Of a stretch of DNA of 64,000 nucleotides, positions 21,986 through 32,639 are shown piece by piece. Both the position numbers and the translations under genes were made by a program. This DNA is from Pyxicephalus adspersus (taxonomy: Eukaryota; Chordata; Amphibia; Anura; Pyxicephalidae): positions 52,329,869-52,393,868 of the forward strand of contig NC_092859.1 in NCBI RefSeq assembly GCF_032062135.1, given 5' to 3'. The notes under the pieces are model-generated. The model saw nothing but the letters and a program-made list of their open reading frames with translations, had not been told where the DNA came from and did not search any database. Position 1 is the first letter of the stretch. Every line of letters starts with the position of its first letter.

Positions 21986-21998
<13 letters not shown>
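21677..21998. repeat. Remainder of the second unit of the 437-bp tandem duplication
   Basis: Direct-orientation match to 20236-20520: 'ttgttcctta', 'ataaatgat.aacttacta', 'acactttgttcca', 'aaaaatgtgcaatgttagct' and 'cattaacctgttttgcatt' followed by 'cagtgtgcagtacaaaatgc'. It carries a small insertion (ggccttagtctacaggcc) and ends in a TA microsatellite at about 21991-22022. Confidence 0.75.
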
Positions 21999-22024
<26 letters not shown>

Positions 22025-23172
22025 CTCAAAATAAATCATTTTGACGTTTATGTTTCTGATAAAGTGAAATGTGTGCACCGCCTCCTAATATTAATGCCAT
22101 TAAGTAATTAAATGTATTTATGACTGTTAGTGTTAGAATGAAAAAAAACATATGTTTAAGGTTGTCTGGTTCTTTTAGTGAACCATCAAATATGAGGCAG
22201 TAGCATTCAACAGTAGAATATTTATTGTTGCAGCAGAGAAACTCAAATGATAAGCAGTTAAAGCACAGATATTCTAGCTAAAACAAGGAAATACATCAAT
22301 CTTTATAATCACACAGAATCACTCTTGTATTGGAGGGTTAAGGCTGTTATCTAATTGTCATTAAGGAGATTACAGTACCGTATATCTGAAAGTCCATAAA
22401 AGCATAACAGTACTCAAGCAGATAATGGGGTGGATAAACTATGCGTCTAATATTTTTTGCTCAAAGTTGACTGTCCACCATCTTGGATTCTTGTTCAAGC
22501 TAAATCTAACAGCAAGGGTCCCTTATCGGCCTTCAAAGCCATCCTTTGGTTAGATTTCAGGTTCATCCGGCTGACTGTTTGTGTTTCAGGTGCTGCTCTT
22601 TGCAAACTATCAACAAAGCAGTAAACTATTCTTCATATAAGTAAAGTATATTTTATAATCTATATACAGACCCCCTATATTTTTATCTCAAGGTATATTT
22701 ATAATGCTTGTATCATTACCATACATCATACCACTGTACAGTCATGTAAAAACAAAAGTATACCCTCTTTCAATTCTAAACTTTTATGTATGTTCTGTTT
22801 GGCTGGATGAAAAGTTATTAATAAATGAATAGAATTACCATGAGTTAAAGTGACAGGTGACAGTGACAACAGCTGGAGTACCAGTGAGAAGGGCTGGAGT
22901 GACATATAACGGCTTCAGAAACAGATTTTACTGCAACCCCTGCTCTCTGTGTGCAATATGGAGGCTGGAGGGGGGCAGGGGGCGGGTTGCATGACTTGCA
23001 GAAAAAATCTTTTGCTAAACGCAACTGCGGTTGTAGGTGATCTTAGGGGGATGAGCTCTTTCTGCAGCCTCTTGTAATTCTTTAATTACCAAGACAAACT
23101 GACACCATGCTGCCTAATAATATGTTGAGACAAACATCTGTCCTAATTGCATTTATTAAAATAATGTACATA
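21999..23172. other. No gene seen; unassigned, partly repeat-like
   Basis: It starts with the (TA)n tract to 22022. The segment 22130-22660 and the GC-richer 22840-23060 hold no recognisable protein. The small frames here have no support. Confidence 0.35.
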
Positions 23173-23250
23173 TTCCGACTTACATACAAATTCAACTTAA
23201 GAACAAACTGTCCCTATTTGGTATGTAACTTGTATGTAACTGCCTGTAAA
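23173..23250. repeat. Dispersed repeat fragment ('cgacttacatacaaattcaac')
   Basis: The phrase 'ccgacttacatacaaattc' followed by 'aacttaagaacaaac' and 'gtatgtaacttgtatgtaact' has the form of a short dispersed repeat end that I recognise only loosely. No second copy was noticed in the window, so this is a weak call. Confidence 0.3.
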
Positions 23251-23387
23251 GGTTTTGAGACAGTACCTCTCTTTATTCTTCTCCATTATTTCAATACTTA
23301 AGGGGAGGCTAGATCTTTAAAAGATCATCAGTAAAAATTGAGGGGACCTAACCAAAACCCACTTTTCTCTGGAATATTGCCTGTGCA

Positions 23388-23615
23388 GTGATTAACACAG
23401 TAAAAGGCCATCGAGGGCTTAGGAAGCTAAACACATTGCTTATTTCTTGGTGTAAATAGAAAGGGTTTGGGATTTTAGAGCACTGGGCTGACTTTTCATT
23501 GGGGTATAACCTGTATGCCAGAGATGGTTTTCACGTAAATGGAATGGGGTCTGCTGTGCTAGGGGAAACATTTACAGGTATGGTGGAGGGAGGACAGAAG
23601 GGGGTGGGTAAATAA
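23388..23615 (+). pseudogene. CR1-D ORF1 C-terminus (SGNH esterase-like)
   Basis: One frame reads through with a single internal stop (TAG at 23457). It gives 'LNTLLISWCK', then 'ILEHWADFSLGYNLYARDGF' and then 'HVNGMGSAVLGE', ending in TAA at 23613-23615. The 'DGFH' pair matches the Asp-His end of the SGNH catalytic set, as in the esterase domain known from CR1-group ORF1. The role of this domain in retrotransposition is not settled; lipid or nucleoprotein interactions have been suggested. The Ser block lies upstream and is absent here; a separate copy of the 'GTND' block is at 59896-60067. Confidence 0.75.
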
Positions 23616-23879
23616 AGTGGCACAAGGGTCAGTCACTAGTGGAGAGTGGATTGGGGATAGTTGGGGGGATGGCTATGGATAAATATAAGGTGTTCCATGT
23701 TACACACAAACTTTGGATTGCGCAGTATTAAAAAAAAAAATAAGATTTGGCAAACAGTGCTGGTAAATGCAGCAATGGTTTTAAGAGCCTGTTCACCAAT
23801 CCTAGAAGTCTGCAAGCAAAGTAGGGGAGTTGGAAGCCTTAATGAATGAAGAGCATTATCACTTAGTTGGTATTGCTAA

Positions 23880-24900
23880 ATCCTGGCTTTGTTCTTTACA
23901 TGACTGGGCTGTCAATATTCCTGGTTATACTCTCTTTCGTAAATGGAAAATCACACTTAACTGTGGTGGTGTCTATACATGGGAGGTGATCTGAAAGTGA
24001 ATGTGAAAGAAAAAAAATTGTTAATGGACCGTGTAATGAGGTTGACATTATGGGTGGAGTTGAATATGAATATGCATAATTCACAGTTAATTATTGGAGT
24101 CTTTTATAGCCCCAAGTAGGAATGAAGAAATAGAGAACCAACTACTAGCACAGATAGATAGAGCTGCAAAAGTTGGCACAGTTGTGGTAATGGGAGAATT
24201 TAACTACCCTGACATTGACTGAAGTAATGGCACTACAGGTACAGCAAAAGGGCAGAGATTTATGAATTTATTACAAGATCATTTTATGGTACAGTTTATA
24301 CTAGTGATTTTTTTTTCCAACAATGCAGAGCTTTTAATAAACGTGCATATAAAGGAGAATCTGGGTAGCAACGACCATATTAATATTTAAAATTGTAAAC
24401 TAGAAGCAAAAACTGGAAAAATAAAAACATTCAATTTTAAGAGGGTGTCTCTCTATGACTTGTATGGGGAGAGAATATTGTCTCCAAAGAACACAGAACA
24501 GAAATGGGAATGTTTCAAGTCTGTTCCACACAAACACACTGAAAAATATATTCATATATCCCAATGGGTAATAAGTTTAAGAGGCTAAAATTCAAACCTA
24601 TGTGGCTTACAGCTAATGTTAAAAAGTCATAAAGAATAATAAAATAGGGCTTTCCAAGAAAATAAAAATGAAGGATCACCTAAAGAATATACCACAATAT
24701 GTAAAAAGGAGATAAAATGTGCAAAACTTCCAAATGAAAGACAGATCGCAAAAGAAAGTAAGGCAAACCCCAAATTATTTATTTTATTTATTAATAGCAA
24801 AAAGATCAGATCTGTGCATGTAGGCCCCTTGAAGGATGTCTCTAGAGTTGGTAACTGGGGATAAAGAAAAGGCAGATTTACTAAACCCTTTTTTTTCTGT
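23880..24900 (+). pseudogene. CR1-D ORF2 endonuclease and linker
   Basis: An apurinic-like endonuclease remnant: 'VNIPGYTLFRK', 'QLIIGVFY', and 'VVVMGEFNYPDID' followed by TGA where Trp is usual (24190-24222). 'NAELLINVHIKENLGSNDH' corresponds to the 'GNSDH' catalytic histidine region. The CR1-E copy has the same TGA after 'PDID'. The basic linker (24600-24900) follows. It would nick target DNA to prime reverse transcription. Confidence 0.8.
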
Positions 24901-25139
24901 GTACACAAAGGAAACTGGCAGAGCTCAAGTCCAAATGTCGCTGTCTTAAACAAGCCACAATGGCTTAAAATTGAAATGAGAAACATTTAGACAAAATTAA
25001 GGTTGACAAAGCACCAGGACCTGATGGATTACATCCATGTGTCTTCAATGAGCTGAGCTCATTGTTTCTCATTTTTAGAGACTCTTTAACCTCCCTAGCG
25101 GTAATCCAGGGTGTGGGACGATTAAATCGAAGGCCAACC

Positions 25140-26783
25140 ATAAGACTCCAGGTCCGGATGGCTATTCTGCAGATTTTTTTTTTAAATACTTCAAGGTGAA
25201 GTGGCTCCCCTCTTAACAGAGATAAATAATGCTATACTTTTACAACATACCCCCTTTCCAGAATTTAATAAAGCACACACAATACTAATACATAAGGAAG
25301 GCAAATATTGGACTTTAGTTTCATCCTATAGACCTATCCTGCTTTTAAATTGTGATTTTAAAATTCTGGACAAGTTAATGGCTTGGATAATGGCCAAGTT
25401 AATGGATTACAACAATTTTTACCATCCCAGTTGACAAATCATCAACTGGGATTTGTACGAGGTAAAAATTCCACAATAGGGTCTGTACAACTATTGCTGC
25501 AACTGTTACAGCACGAATGCCTAATTCTCCAAAAACAACGCTATTGAGCCTAGACGCAGAGAAGGCTTTCGATAAAGTAGAATGGCCATTTATGCGTAAA
25601 GAATTGGCTCAAAGGGCATTTAAACATAACTTTTCAGTACTTATTCAGTACATATATAAAACATCTTATAATGGATTATTGGATCCCTATCTTCTCCTGT
25701 AGAGATGAATGGGGGCACCATCAAGTGTGTCCACTTTCACCACTGCTGTTTAATTTGGCTTTGGATTCACTATTAAGTCTTCTTGAATATTTACCAGATT
25801 TTGAAGGTATACTTATAGGTACTAAGAGAACTAAAGTAACAGCATTTGCAGATGACCTGCTGTTGTATATTGCTGAACCTAAGACTTCCGGCTATCTTGA
25901 ATCTACTAACACAATATGGGTCAGTATCGGGATATTCTAATAATTTGGACAAATCGAAAGCGTTGTATTTGACTAAAGGTGTTCAACTTAATTGGGGCTC
26001 CTTATACCCTGTTGTTTGGTGTAAGGAAAAGCTACAATATCTAGGAGTTTATATTACAAAGAAACCATCACATTTATATGGGGCTAATATTAAACCATTG
26101 TGGAATACACCTAAAACACAACTATATAAATGGTCCTCATTTACCCTTTCTTACTTGGGAAGAGTGAGCCTGATTAAGATGATATTATTCCCTAAGCTCT
26201 CTTATACCATTTAAATGCTCCCTCTTTTGCTTCGCCAGCAGGATTTGAAAAATCTGTCAAAAATGTTTTGTACATTTATTTGGGGGGGGGGGGGGGGGTG
26301 TTTTGGGGCTTCTTGCTGATTGGTTACTGGAACATTGTCAGCAGGATTTGAAAAATCTGTCAAAAATGTTTTGTACATTTATTTGGGGGGGGGGGGGGCA
26401 AGAGGACCCAACTAAGTATGCACATTATGCACCGGTCGGTTAGAAATGGAGGGTTGAATTTCCCAGACGTGGAATTATATAAATTATATACTTGGGCAGC
26501 GTTAACCAGATACCTTAGGGATTGGCTTCACACAACCAGTGTTTATTTAAATACATGTCTGGAGCAACAAATGTTTTCTACCTATGCCCTAAGATGTATG
26601 CTACATATGCATAGGGAAATGCTTCCAAAGGCAGTAGTATTTGTGATATTGTGGAAAAAATTAAGTCCTGATTTTCCCTTTAAATATGACAAATGGTCTT
26701 CCTTCAAAATGTGTTTGCTGGAAATTGTCTCTCTAATAGACCAGTGTCATAAATTTCCCCTTATCAGATATTTCTTGATCTGA
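25140..26783 (+). pseudogene. L1-D reverse transcriptase and thumb, frameshifted
   Basis: Successive frames give 'SSYRPILLLNCDFKILDKLM', 'LDAEKAFDKVEW', 'VCPLSPLLFNLALDSLL', the active site 'TAFADDLLLYIA' at about 25836-25872, 'LQYLGVYI', 'SYLGRVSLIKM' and 'RNGGLNFPDVELYKLY'. The catalytic Asp pair is intact, but at least three frameshifts separate the blocks. This is one of the better-preserved RT remnants in the window. A tandem duplication of about 102 bp lies between the palm and the thumb. Confidence 0.88.
26237..26440. repeat. Tandem duplication, unit about 102 bp, with long G runs
   Basis: 'cagcaggatttgaaaaatct' and the following 'gtacatttatttggggg' occur at 26237 and again at 26339. 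The G runs (about 18 and 14) end each repeated part. The second copy continues correctly into L1-D coding sequence, so the first copy is the extra one. Polymerase slippage or assembly error at the G runs are both possible. Confidence 0.85.
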
Positions 26784-26784
26784 A

Positions 26785-27925
26785 AACCAACATCCTTCCT
26801 GACCCCCTAGTTTACAACACCCATTGTAAACGTTGGAGTTTTGTGTCTCCAGGTGTCAAAAAACTCAGATAAGGCTAGCAGAGTAGCCCCTGATTGAACT
26901 CTGAGATGTATTCTAAAACACATTTATTAATAATCTTTGTATTTCCATATATCATTCTGTATAAAGTAGTAGTTGACAGATTTGTAAATGGAGCGTTATG
27001 GTGAGCATTTTGAGACCAAGGACTAGTCTCCTAGGCCTCAGGAAAGCTATATGTAGCCTGTCCTGGTGAACCATAAGTCCCAGACATACCTAGTTTGGTC
27101 TCTGTGAACTCCTTTTTTTGTGGTGATTATTAATCTGGGGTTTGGCATAAAACCTGTACTTGTGAAATTATCAATAATGGCTAGATAAAGGGCATTTTGG
27201 AAGTGTCCACAGAGCATCATAACCCATGTCGAGACAGCCCTTTAGACAGCCCCCACCCTGATGTCATTGGATTGTTGTGTCTGTGGTTGGCATAGAAAAA
27301 CCCATGTAAGGCTAGCTGAGACAGCTCTCACCTTATCTTGTTGCTAAGGACAACTGACACATTGAGCACTGCAGGGAGCCCAGTGACTCTGACTAATAAC
27401 TTGGACTTTACACGGCAACCTGGACCAAGGCAAACCAACTCTACCTAAGTATTATTTCACAATTTTCCCTTTTATTTTATGCTGTTGCTATAATTCTGCT
27501 ATTGTTCTGTTATTGTTCTTAGATTAGTCTTTCTTTTTCTATAATTTGTTTATGCACTGTTTTTGTATGTTTTTACTTTTTAAACACTATAAAAAGCGTA
27601 AGCTGAATCTCTGAATGCTATAAATAGAAATAGTGTAGCTTGCCAACCCAAAACGCTACTATAAACATTGTGATTACTGAGACATCCCTGTCTGAAGTGG
27701 AAGTGGGTGACACTAAAGAAGCAGAAACATAACTGTGGTTGTCAAGGGAAATGGTGCGTCTTAGCATGTGGTGGCAGTCTACCTGTGATGGTGTGTGGGG
27801 CAAGGGTTACCAGAATGGTAAACTTGCCCCGTGACGGCCCTTCTAAGCCTGCTGGTGCATGGACTGTTACTAAGCGTGCTGAAAAGTCTATGCGCAGGAG
27901 TGTTGCCTGAGAGGGGGTTTATCAC
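26785..27925 (+). mobile_element. LTR-like repeat interrupting L1-D
   Basis: L1 coding sequence stops at about 26783 and resumes after about 27960. The insert has no open frame. A possible TATA box (ctataaaaagcg, 27588-27600) is followed by a segment of about 320 bp (27595-27917) matching 60091-60437. Both copies end at 'atcaca', consistent with an LTR 3' edge. The left boundary and a target duplication could not be fixed. A solo LTR of an unknown retroelement is the best guess. Confidence 0.5.
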
Positions 27926-28019
27926 AGTATTAAATCCACATTTGGGATCAAACTGGCAGCTTTGGCATAAAATTAGGCACCCCTTTTAACTAAATAGTTA
28001 CTCTTCTTTACACCTCCCA

Positions 28020-29023
28020 TTAATGAATAACCTGGATTTTCCATTGAGATTTCAAGGAAGGACTGAAAGGGAGAAACAAGAGTTTCGGCATTTGAAGGTA
28101 AAAACCTTTGTTAATGGTCAAACTAAGAAACCCATTTCGTATGATGCTATGATATCACTATATCTATTTTTGGAAAAAGAAGTTTTGTGTATTGCCATAT
28201 CCGGTCATATGTTTCAGTAATATTGCGAAGACTCTCTGACAGTGATTGGTCAAATACACTGGATAAAATGCTGCTTAGACGGAATCCATAAAAGAAGGAA
28301 ATGACTGGGGTTTATGGTATTTATAAACCAATTTTAAACTATGAGGAAAGGAATACTGGCCTAAGTAGATGGAGTATTTATCTTCTATCTAGAACCCCAA
28401 AGGAGATCTTATCTGATTTTCGTAGAGAATGGAGAGCAATTACCTCTTCAATGTATAGAGAGATTGTATTCAAATTCTTCCATGGTGCATATGTTTTACC
28501 CTACTGCTTATTTCAAATGGGTTAAAAAGAATCCTCTAAATGTTTAAAATGTAATGCAGTTGAAGCTGACTCCTATCATATGTTTTGGGGTTGTCCCCTT
28601 ATTAAAAGATTTTGGAGGCTAGTGGTTTAGTTTGCACAGAAGAATTTGGTATCATTTCTCCCTTTATCATCAACATGGGCTTTGTTCAGAGTTCTAACAG
28701 ATCGGGTCTGGATAAATGGAGGATGAGGAAGACTCCTTATGATTATATCTATGGTGGTTAAAAAAAACATATTGCATAAGTGGATACGTGTTGAGACTCC
28801 TACCCTGGGTTTGTTTCTGGAAAAACTTAGATATGTCTTTCAAAAGGATGGGGTAGAGGCCGCAATCAATAAAGATTCTAAAGTACAATCTGTCTTTGAA
28901 TTATGGGAATCATATATAGCTATACTGCCTCTAGAAACGAAAAAATGCTTAATATCAACATTTAAACAAACTGCTTGGTATGTTAATAGATTTTTGGATA
29001 ATGACCCACCTGGTATTCTGTAG
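28020..29023 (+). pseudogene. L1-D ORF2 C-terminal region
   Basis: Three frames continue the L1 ORF2 after the insertion: 'NNLDFPLRFQGRT', 'IVFKFFHGAYVLPYCLFQMG', then a cysteine knuckle read across frames as 'CLKC' and 'YHMFWGCPLI' (about 28540-28605), and a tail 'WIRVETPTLGLFLEKLRYVF' ending in a stop at 29023. The function of this domain in L1-group elements is RNA binding needed for mobility. Confidence 0.8.
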
Positions 29024-29266
29024 TTAGAGTTAGAATTAGATCAATGTTTGTTCATTGGTATTGTATATTGTTGTATATCTATTTTGTGGTAGTTGTTTGT
29101 ATGCTAATTCCTTTGTTGTAAAAAAAATAATAAAGTTTTTTAAAAAAGCGGTGCCCGCGGCTGCTGAGAAGCAGGACTAGGCGGTAAATGTAAAATACTA
29201 AGTATTTTTAAATGTACCGCTTTTACATTTAAAAATACTTAGTATTCATACCACCAGGGAGATTAA

Positions 29267-30800
29267 TCACTGGAATGGTACCAATGGATTGGCATAAGGG
29301 TCAAGTGGTTCCTATCTTCAAAAAGGGAGCAAAGTCATTACCAAATAAATACAGACCGGTAAGTTTATCTTACATGGTTGGAAAGGCCCTAGAGAGTTTG
29401 ATAAAGAACCACATAGAGGAGTTCCTGCTAAAAAAATAATACAAATCCTGTTTATTAATAATAATAATAATAATAATAATAAGTGATAGCTTAGATTCAA
29501 GAAAGACCGAGGTTGTCAAACAAATTTAAAGGTAGACAGTGGAGTAGCAACTGATATTGTGTACTTGAACTTTGCTAAAGCATTTGACACAGTACCCCAC
29601 AGGTGGTTAATATGCAAGTTAGGGTCTATAGGTTTAGAAAATTAAATCAGTGTGTGGATAACTGGTTTAAAGACCACATCCAGAGAGTAGTAATTAATTA
29701 TTCATACTCTGAATGGTCTAAGGTTATTGGTGGTATACCACAGGGTTCAGTGTTGGGATCTTTACTGTGTAACATCTTTATAAATGATATAGAGTTTGGG
29801 ATTAAAAGTACCATTTCTGTGTTTGCAGATGACACCAAATTATGTAATGGAATTAAATTCATACAGTATGTCTATAATCTACAAGCAGACCTGGATGTAC
29901 TGTTTGATTGAGCAGCCAAAAGTGGCAAATGACATTTAACATTGATAAAAGGAAAATTGTGCATTTGGGGGCTGACAAAGTGTGAATGTTTCATAATGTC
30001 TAGGGGGAATACATTTGGGGGAGTCATAAATGTAAAAGGATCTGGGGGTTCTGGTAGATCATAGACTTAATAATGACATGTATATCAAGCTGCAAAATCT
30101 AAAGCTTTCAAAGTACTTTTTTGTAATAAAAGAGGAAAAAAACTGCAGAGATCAAAACATAATCCTGCCCAAGTACAAAGCATTGGTTAGACCTCACCTG
30201 GAATATGCAGTCCAGTTTTGGGCACCAGTTCACAAAAAGATTTTGGGGAATTGTAGAGAGTGCAGAGAAGGGAAACTAAACTAATTAAAGCAATGGAGGA
30301 GCTCAGCTATGAGGAGAGATTAGCTGAACTGAATCTATTCTTCCTTGAGAAGAGACGTTTAAGGGGGAAAATGATTACCCTGTATAAATTTATATATGGT
30401 TCATATAGAGAACTCTCTTCCTGAATATTAACTTTAAGATCAATACAAAGGATCAGGGGGGCACGCTTTGCATTTGGAGAAAAGGAAGATTAAGCTCCAG
30501 ATAAGGAAGGGATACTTCCCTGTAAGGTCTGTGAAAATGTGGAATAGGCTCCCTCAGGAAGTAGTTTCATCAAGTACTAGATTGTACTAAGTGCTAAGAA
30601 AAAGCTAAATGTTTACTAGAAGCACATAATTGTAAAGTAAAACTTTAGCCTAAAAATAACAGACTGTTGATCCAGAGAACATCCAATTGCCTCAGGGCAT
30701 CAGGAAGGTTTTTTTCCCCCGAGCAAATTATACCAGGGGTTTTTGCCTTCCTAGAGTTTAACTATGTCTATTGTTCAACTCTGTCTGACTCCAGAGGATG
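29267..30800 (+). mobile_element. CR1-D, RT and 3' region after the TTAA insertion
   Basis: The continuation of 23290-25085. It encodes RT (29290-29911), the connection and C-terminal region ('[19 protein letters not shown]', 30187-30240; 'LSYEERLAELN', about 30300; 'LFFLEKRRL'-type) and ends in the 3' UTR shared with the other CR1 ends ('gatccagagaacatccaattgcctc'). A (TAA)n microsatellite at 29456-29482 sits inside RT coding. Confidence 0.9.
29290..29911 (+). pseudogene. CR1-D reverse transcriptase
   Basis: Blocks in order: 'VVPIFKKGAKSLPNKYRPVS' (29308-29362), 'LESLIKNHIEEFLL', 'LNFAKAFDTVPHRWL' (29568-29607), 'VIGGIPQGSVLGSLLCNIFI' (29725-29784), 'NDIEFGIKS' and the active site 'VFADDTKL' (29820-29843). 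The final 102-codon frame is open, and both catalytic Asp residues are present. Upstream frames are broken by a stop near 29439 and by the microsatellite. Confidence 0.9.
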
Positions 30801-31205
30801 AGTACAATGATATTATTGCTTTTTTTAACTAATACTTACCTTTGCAGGGTTTGGTGACCTAAAATGAGGATAACTCATGAGCCAGCAGTGGATACTCTTC
30901 ACTGCACAATGACAGGTTCTCAATATAGAAGCAATCCCGCATGGGGTTAACTGAGAGCACTGTCATTTGATTTTTGCATTTGCTTAGCCCAGGGGGAACC
31001 CCTTGTAGGATTGACTCTACACAATGACAGGAGGTTGGATGATCCTGGTTCTGAATGATTACCGCTCCAGCACTTGGCAGCATCTCTTGGCCAACAGTTA
31101 ACATTCCAGCAGAACTCTCCCCTACTGTCACTAGCTATCACTCTTCCTAACTGATGCAGATTTAAAATAGTGTGCACAGCACTTAAAGTTATATTTAATG
31201 CAGTT
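30801..31205. other. No gene seen
   Basis: Unassigned. The phrase 'cacaatgacagg' occurs twice (30905 and 31020 regions). The minus-strand frame of 90 codons at 30859-31131 has no recognisable features. Confidence 0.35.
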
Positions 31206-32552
31206 TTTTCCTTATTATAATAACAATATTTATTAATATAACATTATTTATTAAAAACAATTGAAAGGCTGGTAGAGGGAAGAGGGAAGAGAAAGAAGAA
31301 AAAAAGGGAGGGAAAAATCCAAAGGAGGGGCGTGTAATCTAACTTTATTAAAAGTACAAAAACCAAAGAAAAAAAAGGGGGGGGGGGGGGCAGGGTATAA
31401 TTCAAGGAAACATAATGATGTTAACAAGTCACAGCAAGTACAATTAACATTACAATATACAAAGTGGCCAGCCCAAAAGCAAAAAAATCTTAACAGGATT
31501 TTGTCAACATTTGAACTAAGTATCGCTACAATGAAAATGTAAGGTTGCTGACCTGCTATTTATCCAGGTCTTGTCCTGAGCCAAACAAGTTATTGGGTGT
31601 CATGGGCACAGTGTAAGTGTCAACGGGGAGGGGGGTGCCAATCAAGAATAGGGCACCAAGTATGTTGGGGCCTCTGATTTGGTATAGGGGATCATGAACC
31701 TGGAGTAGGATGTATACCCGATGACTAAAAATCTAAAGTAGCAGGTTATGTTAAGCCCAGATGGCAGCTATACTCTATAGATTCAGTAAACTGAGACCAA
31801 AAGAACCATGTGTTGAAGAATTTCCTACTTGTCCCTCGAATGAAGGAGGTAAGGTCCTCTATGTGGTAGATCTTGTTGACCCTCTGTAACCACAGATGAT
31901 GGGCAGTCATGTTTCCTCCTGTATGCAAAAATACACAAATTTGCAGCTATAATAAGGTGTCCAATCACCAAATTTGTGTACATCTCCTGGGAAAAAGAGT
32001 TATGTTGCAGGAGGAAGAAAGCAGGGTCATCAGGAATTTGTGCATCTGTCATCTGTTGGATAATGTTTCTGATCATTGACCAAAAATGCTGTATGCGTGG
32101 GCATTCCAAGAAAGTGTGGAGCATGGAACTTACAGCCATCTGACATCGCTAGCACTGATCCGGAAGGCGCCTGTGGAGTGTGATACCATCAAGATAGTAT
32201 TTTAAAGTTTGATTCTTGGAACCTGCTGCTAATGGATGCTTTGTGAGTCCAAACCAGGATCTTCTCTCTCTGGTCTGGTGACAGTGTGATCCCTAAATCT
32301 GATTCCCAAACGTGGAAATAGGCAGGGGAGTAGGTGGATGGTGGGGACTGTAGGAGTGCATAAATTACTGAAAAAGTGTGTCATATCACCCCGTCCTCAA
32401 CACATAGTCTCAGACTTGAACTGCCCTCTAAAAATCCCAGGCATCTGGAGTACAGTTCATCCCTTCCAACCCACTCTGGGAGATCTGTTTTGCCATACAC
32501 TTCCAGGGTTTTCAGTAAATTTGGTTGGAAGATATTTTGATTGGGGATGGCA

Positions 32553-32639
32553 AAACATGGTGGGCAAAACATGGTACCAAATCACAAAGCAGGATAGTCA
32601 AGGAAAGCTGGGGTCGAGGCAGGGAGCAAGCAAGAGCGG
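32553..32639. mobile_element. Scrap of Gypsy LTR fused to a CR1 fragment
   Basis: 'gtgggcaaaacatggtacca' with the following 'aatcacaaagcaggatagtcaaggaaagc' is nearly identical to 33664-33720 inside the solo LTR. It is only about 85 bp, lacks both LTR ends and passes straight into CR1 sequence at about 32640. This looks like a recombination or template-switch product. Confidence 0.7.

Larger units (their letters stand above)
23290..25085 (+). mobile_element. CR1-like LINE (CR1-D), ORF1 end to start of RT
   Basis: Reading left to right: the end of ORF1 with an SGNH esterase-like domain (23388-23615), then ORF2 endonuclease (about 23880-24400), a linker and 'KAPGPDGLHP'-type sequence at about 25005-25035. 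It stops at 25085 in front of a TTAA. The same sequence continues at 29267, after a 4.2-kb insertion. Multiple stops make it non-functional. Its closest relative in the window is CR1-E (52170-55179). Confidence 0.9.
25131..29143 (+). mobile_element. L1/Tx1-group LINE (L1-D) inside the TTAA element
   Basis: It starts in ORF2 ('KTPGPDGYS', about 25140) and runs through RT, thumb and C-terminal domains to a 3' end with 'aataataaagtttttta' near 29120-29143. An LTR-like repeat interrupts it at about 26785-27925. The 5' edge near 25131 is truncated. I could not define a clear target duplication in the surrounding A/T-rich ends. Confidence 0.85.
25086..29266. mobile_element. piggyBac-like TTAA element in CR1-D, itself split by L1-D
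   Basis: TTAA occurs at both edges (25086-25089 and 29263-29266). The ends are inverted repeats: CCTCCCTAGCGGTA on the left and, on the opposite strand at the right, TCTCCCTGGTGGTA. Removing the insert with one TTAA restores the CR1 sequence 'gactctttaatcactgg', as in CR1-E near 53393-53405. Without L1-D the element is only about 160 bp, a MITE with a palindromic interior at 29184-29245. No transposase is encoded. TTAA duplication is the hallmark of piggyBac. Confidence 0.85.
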
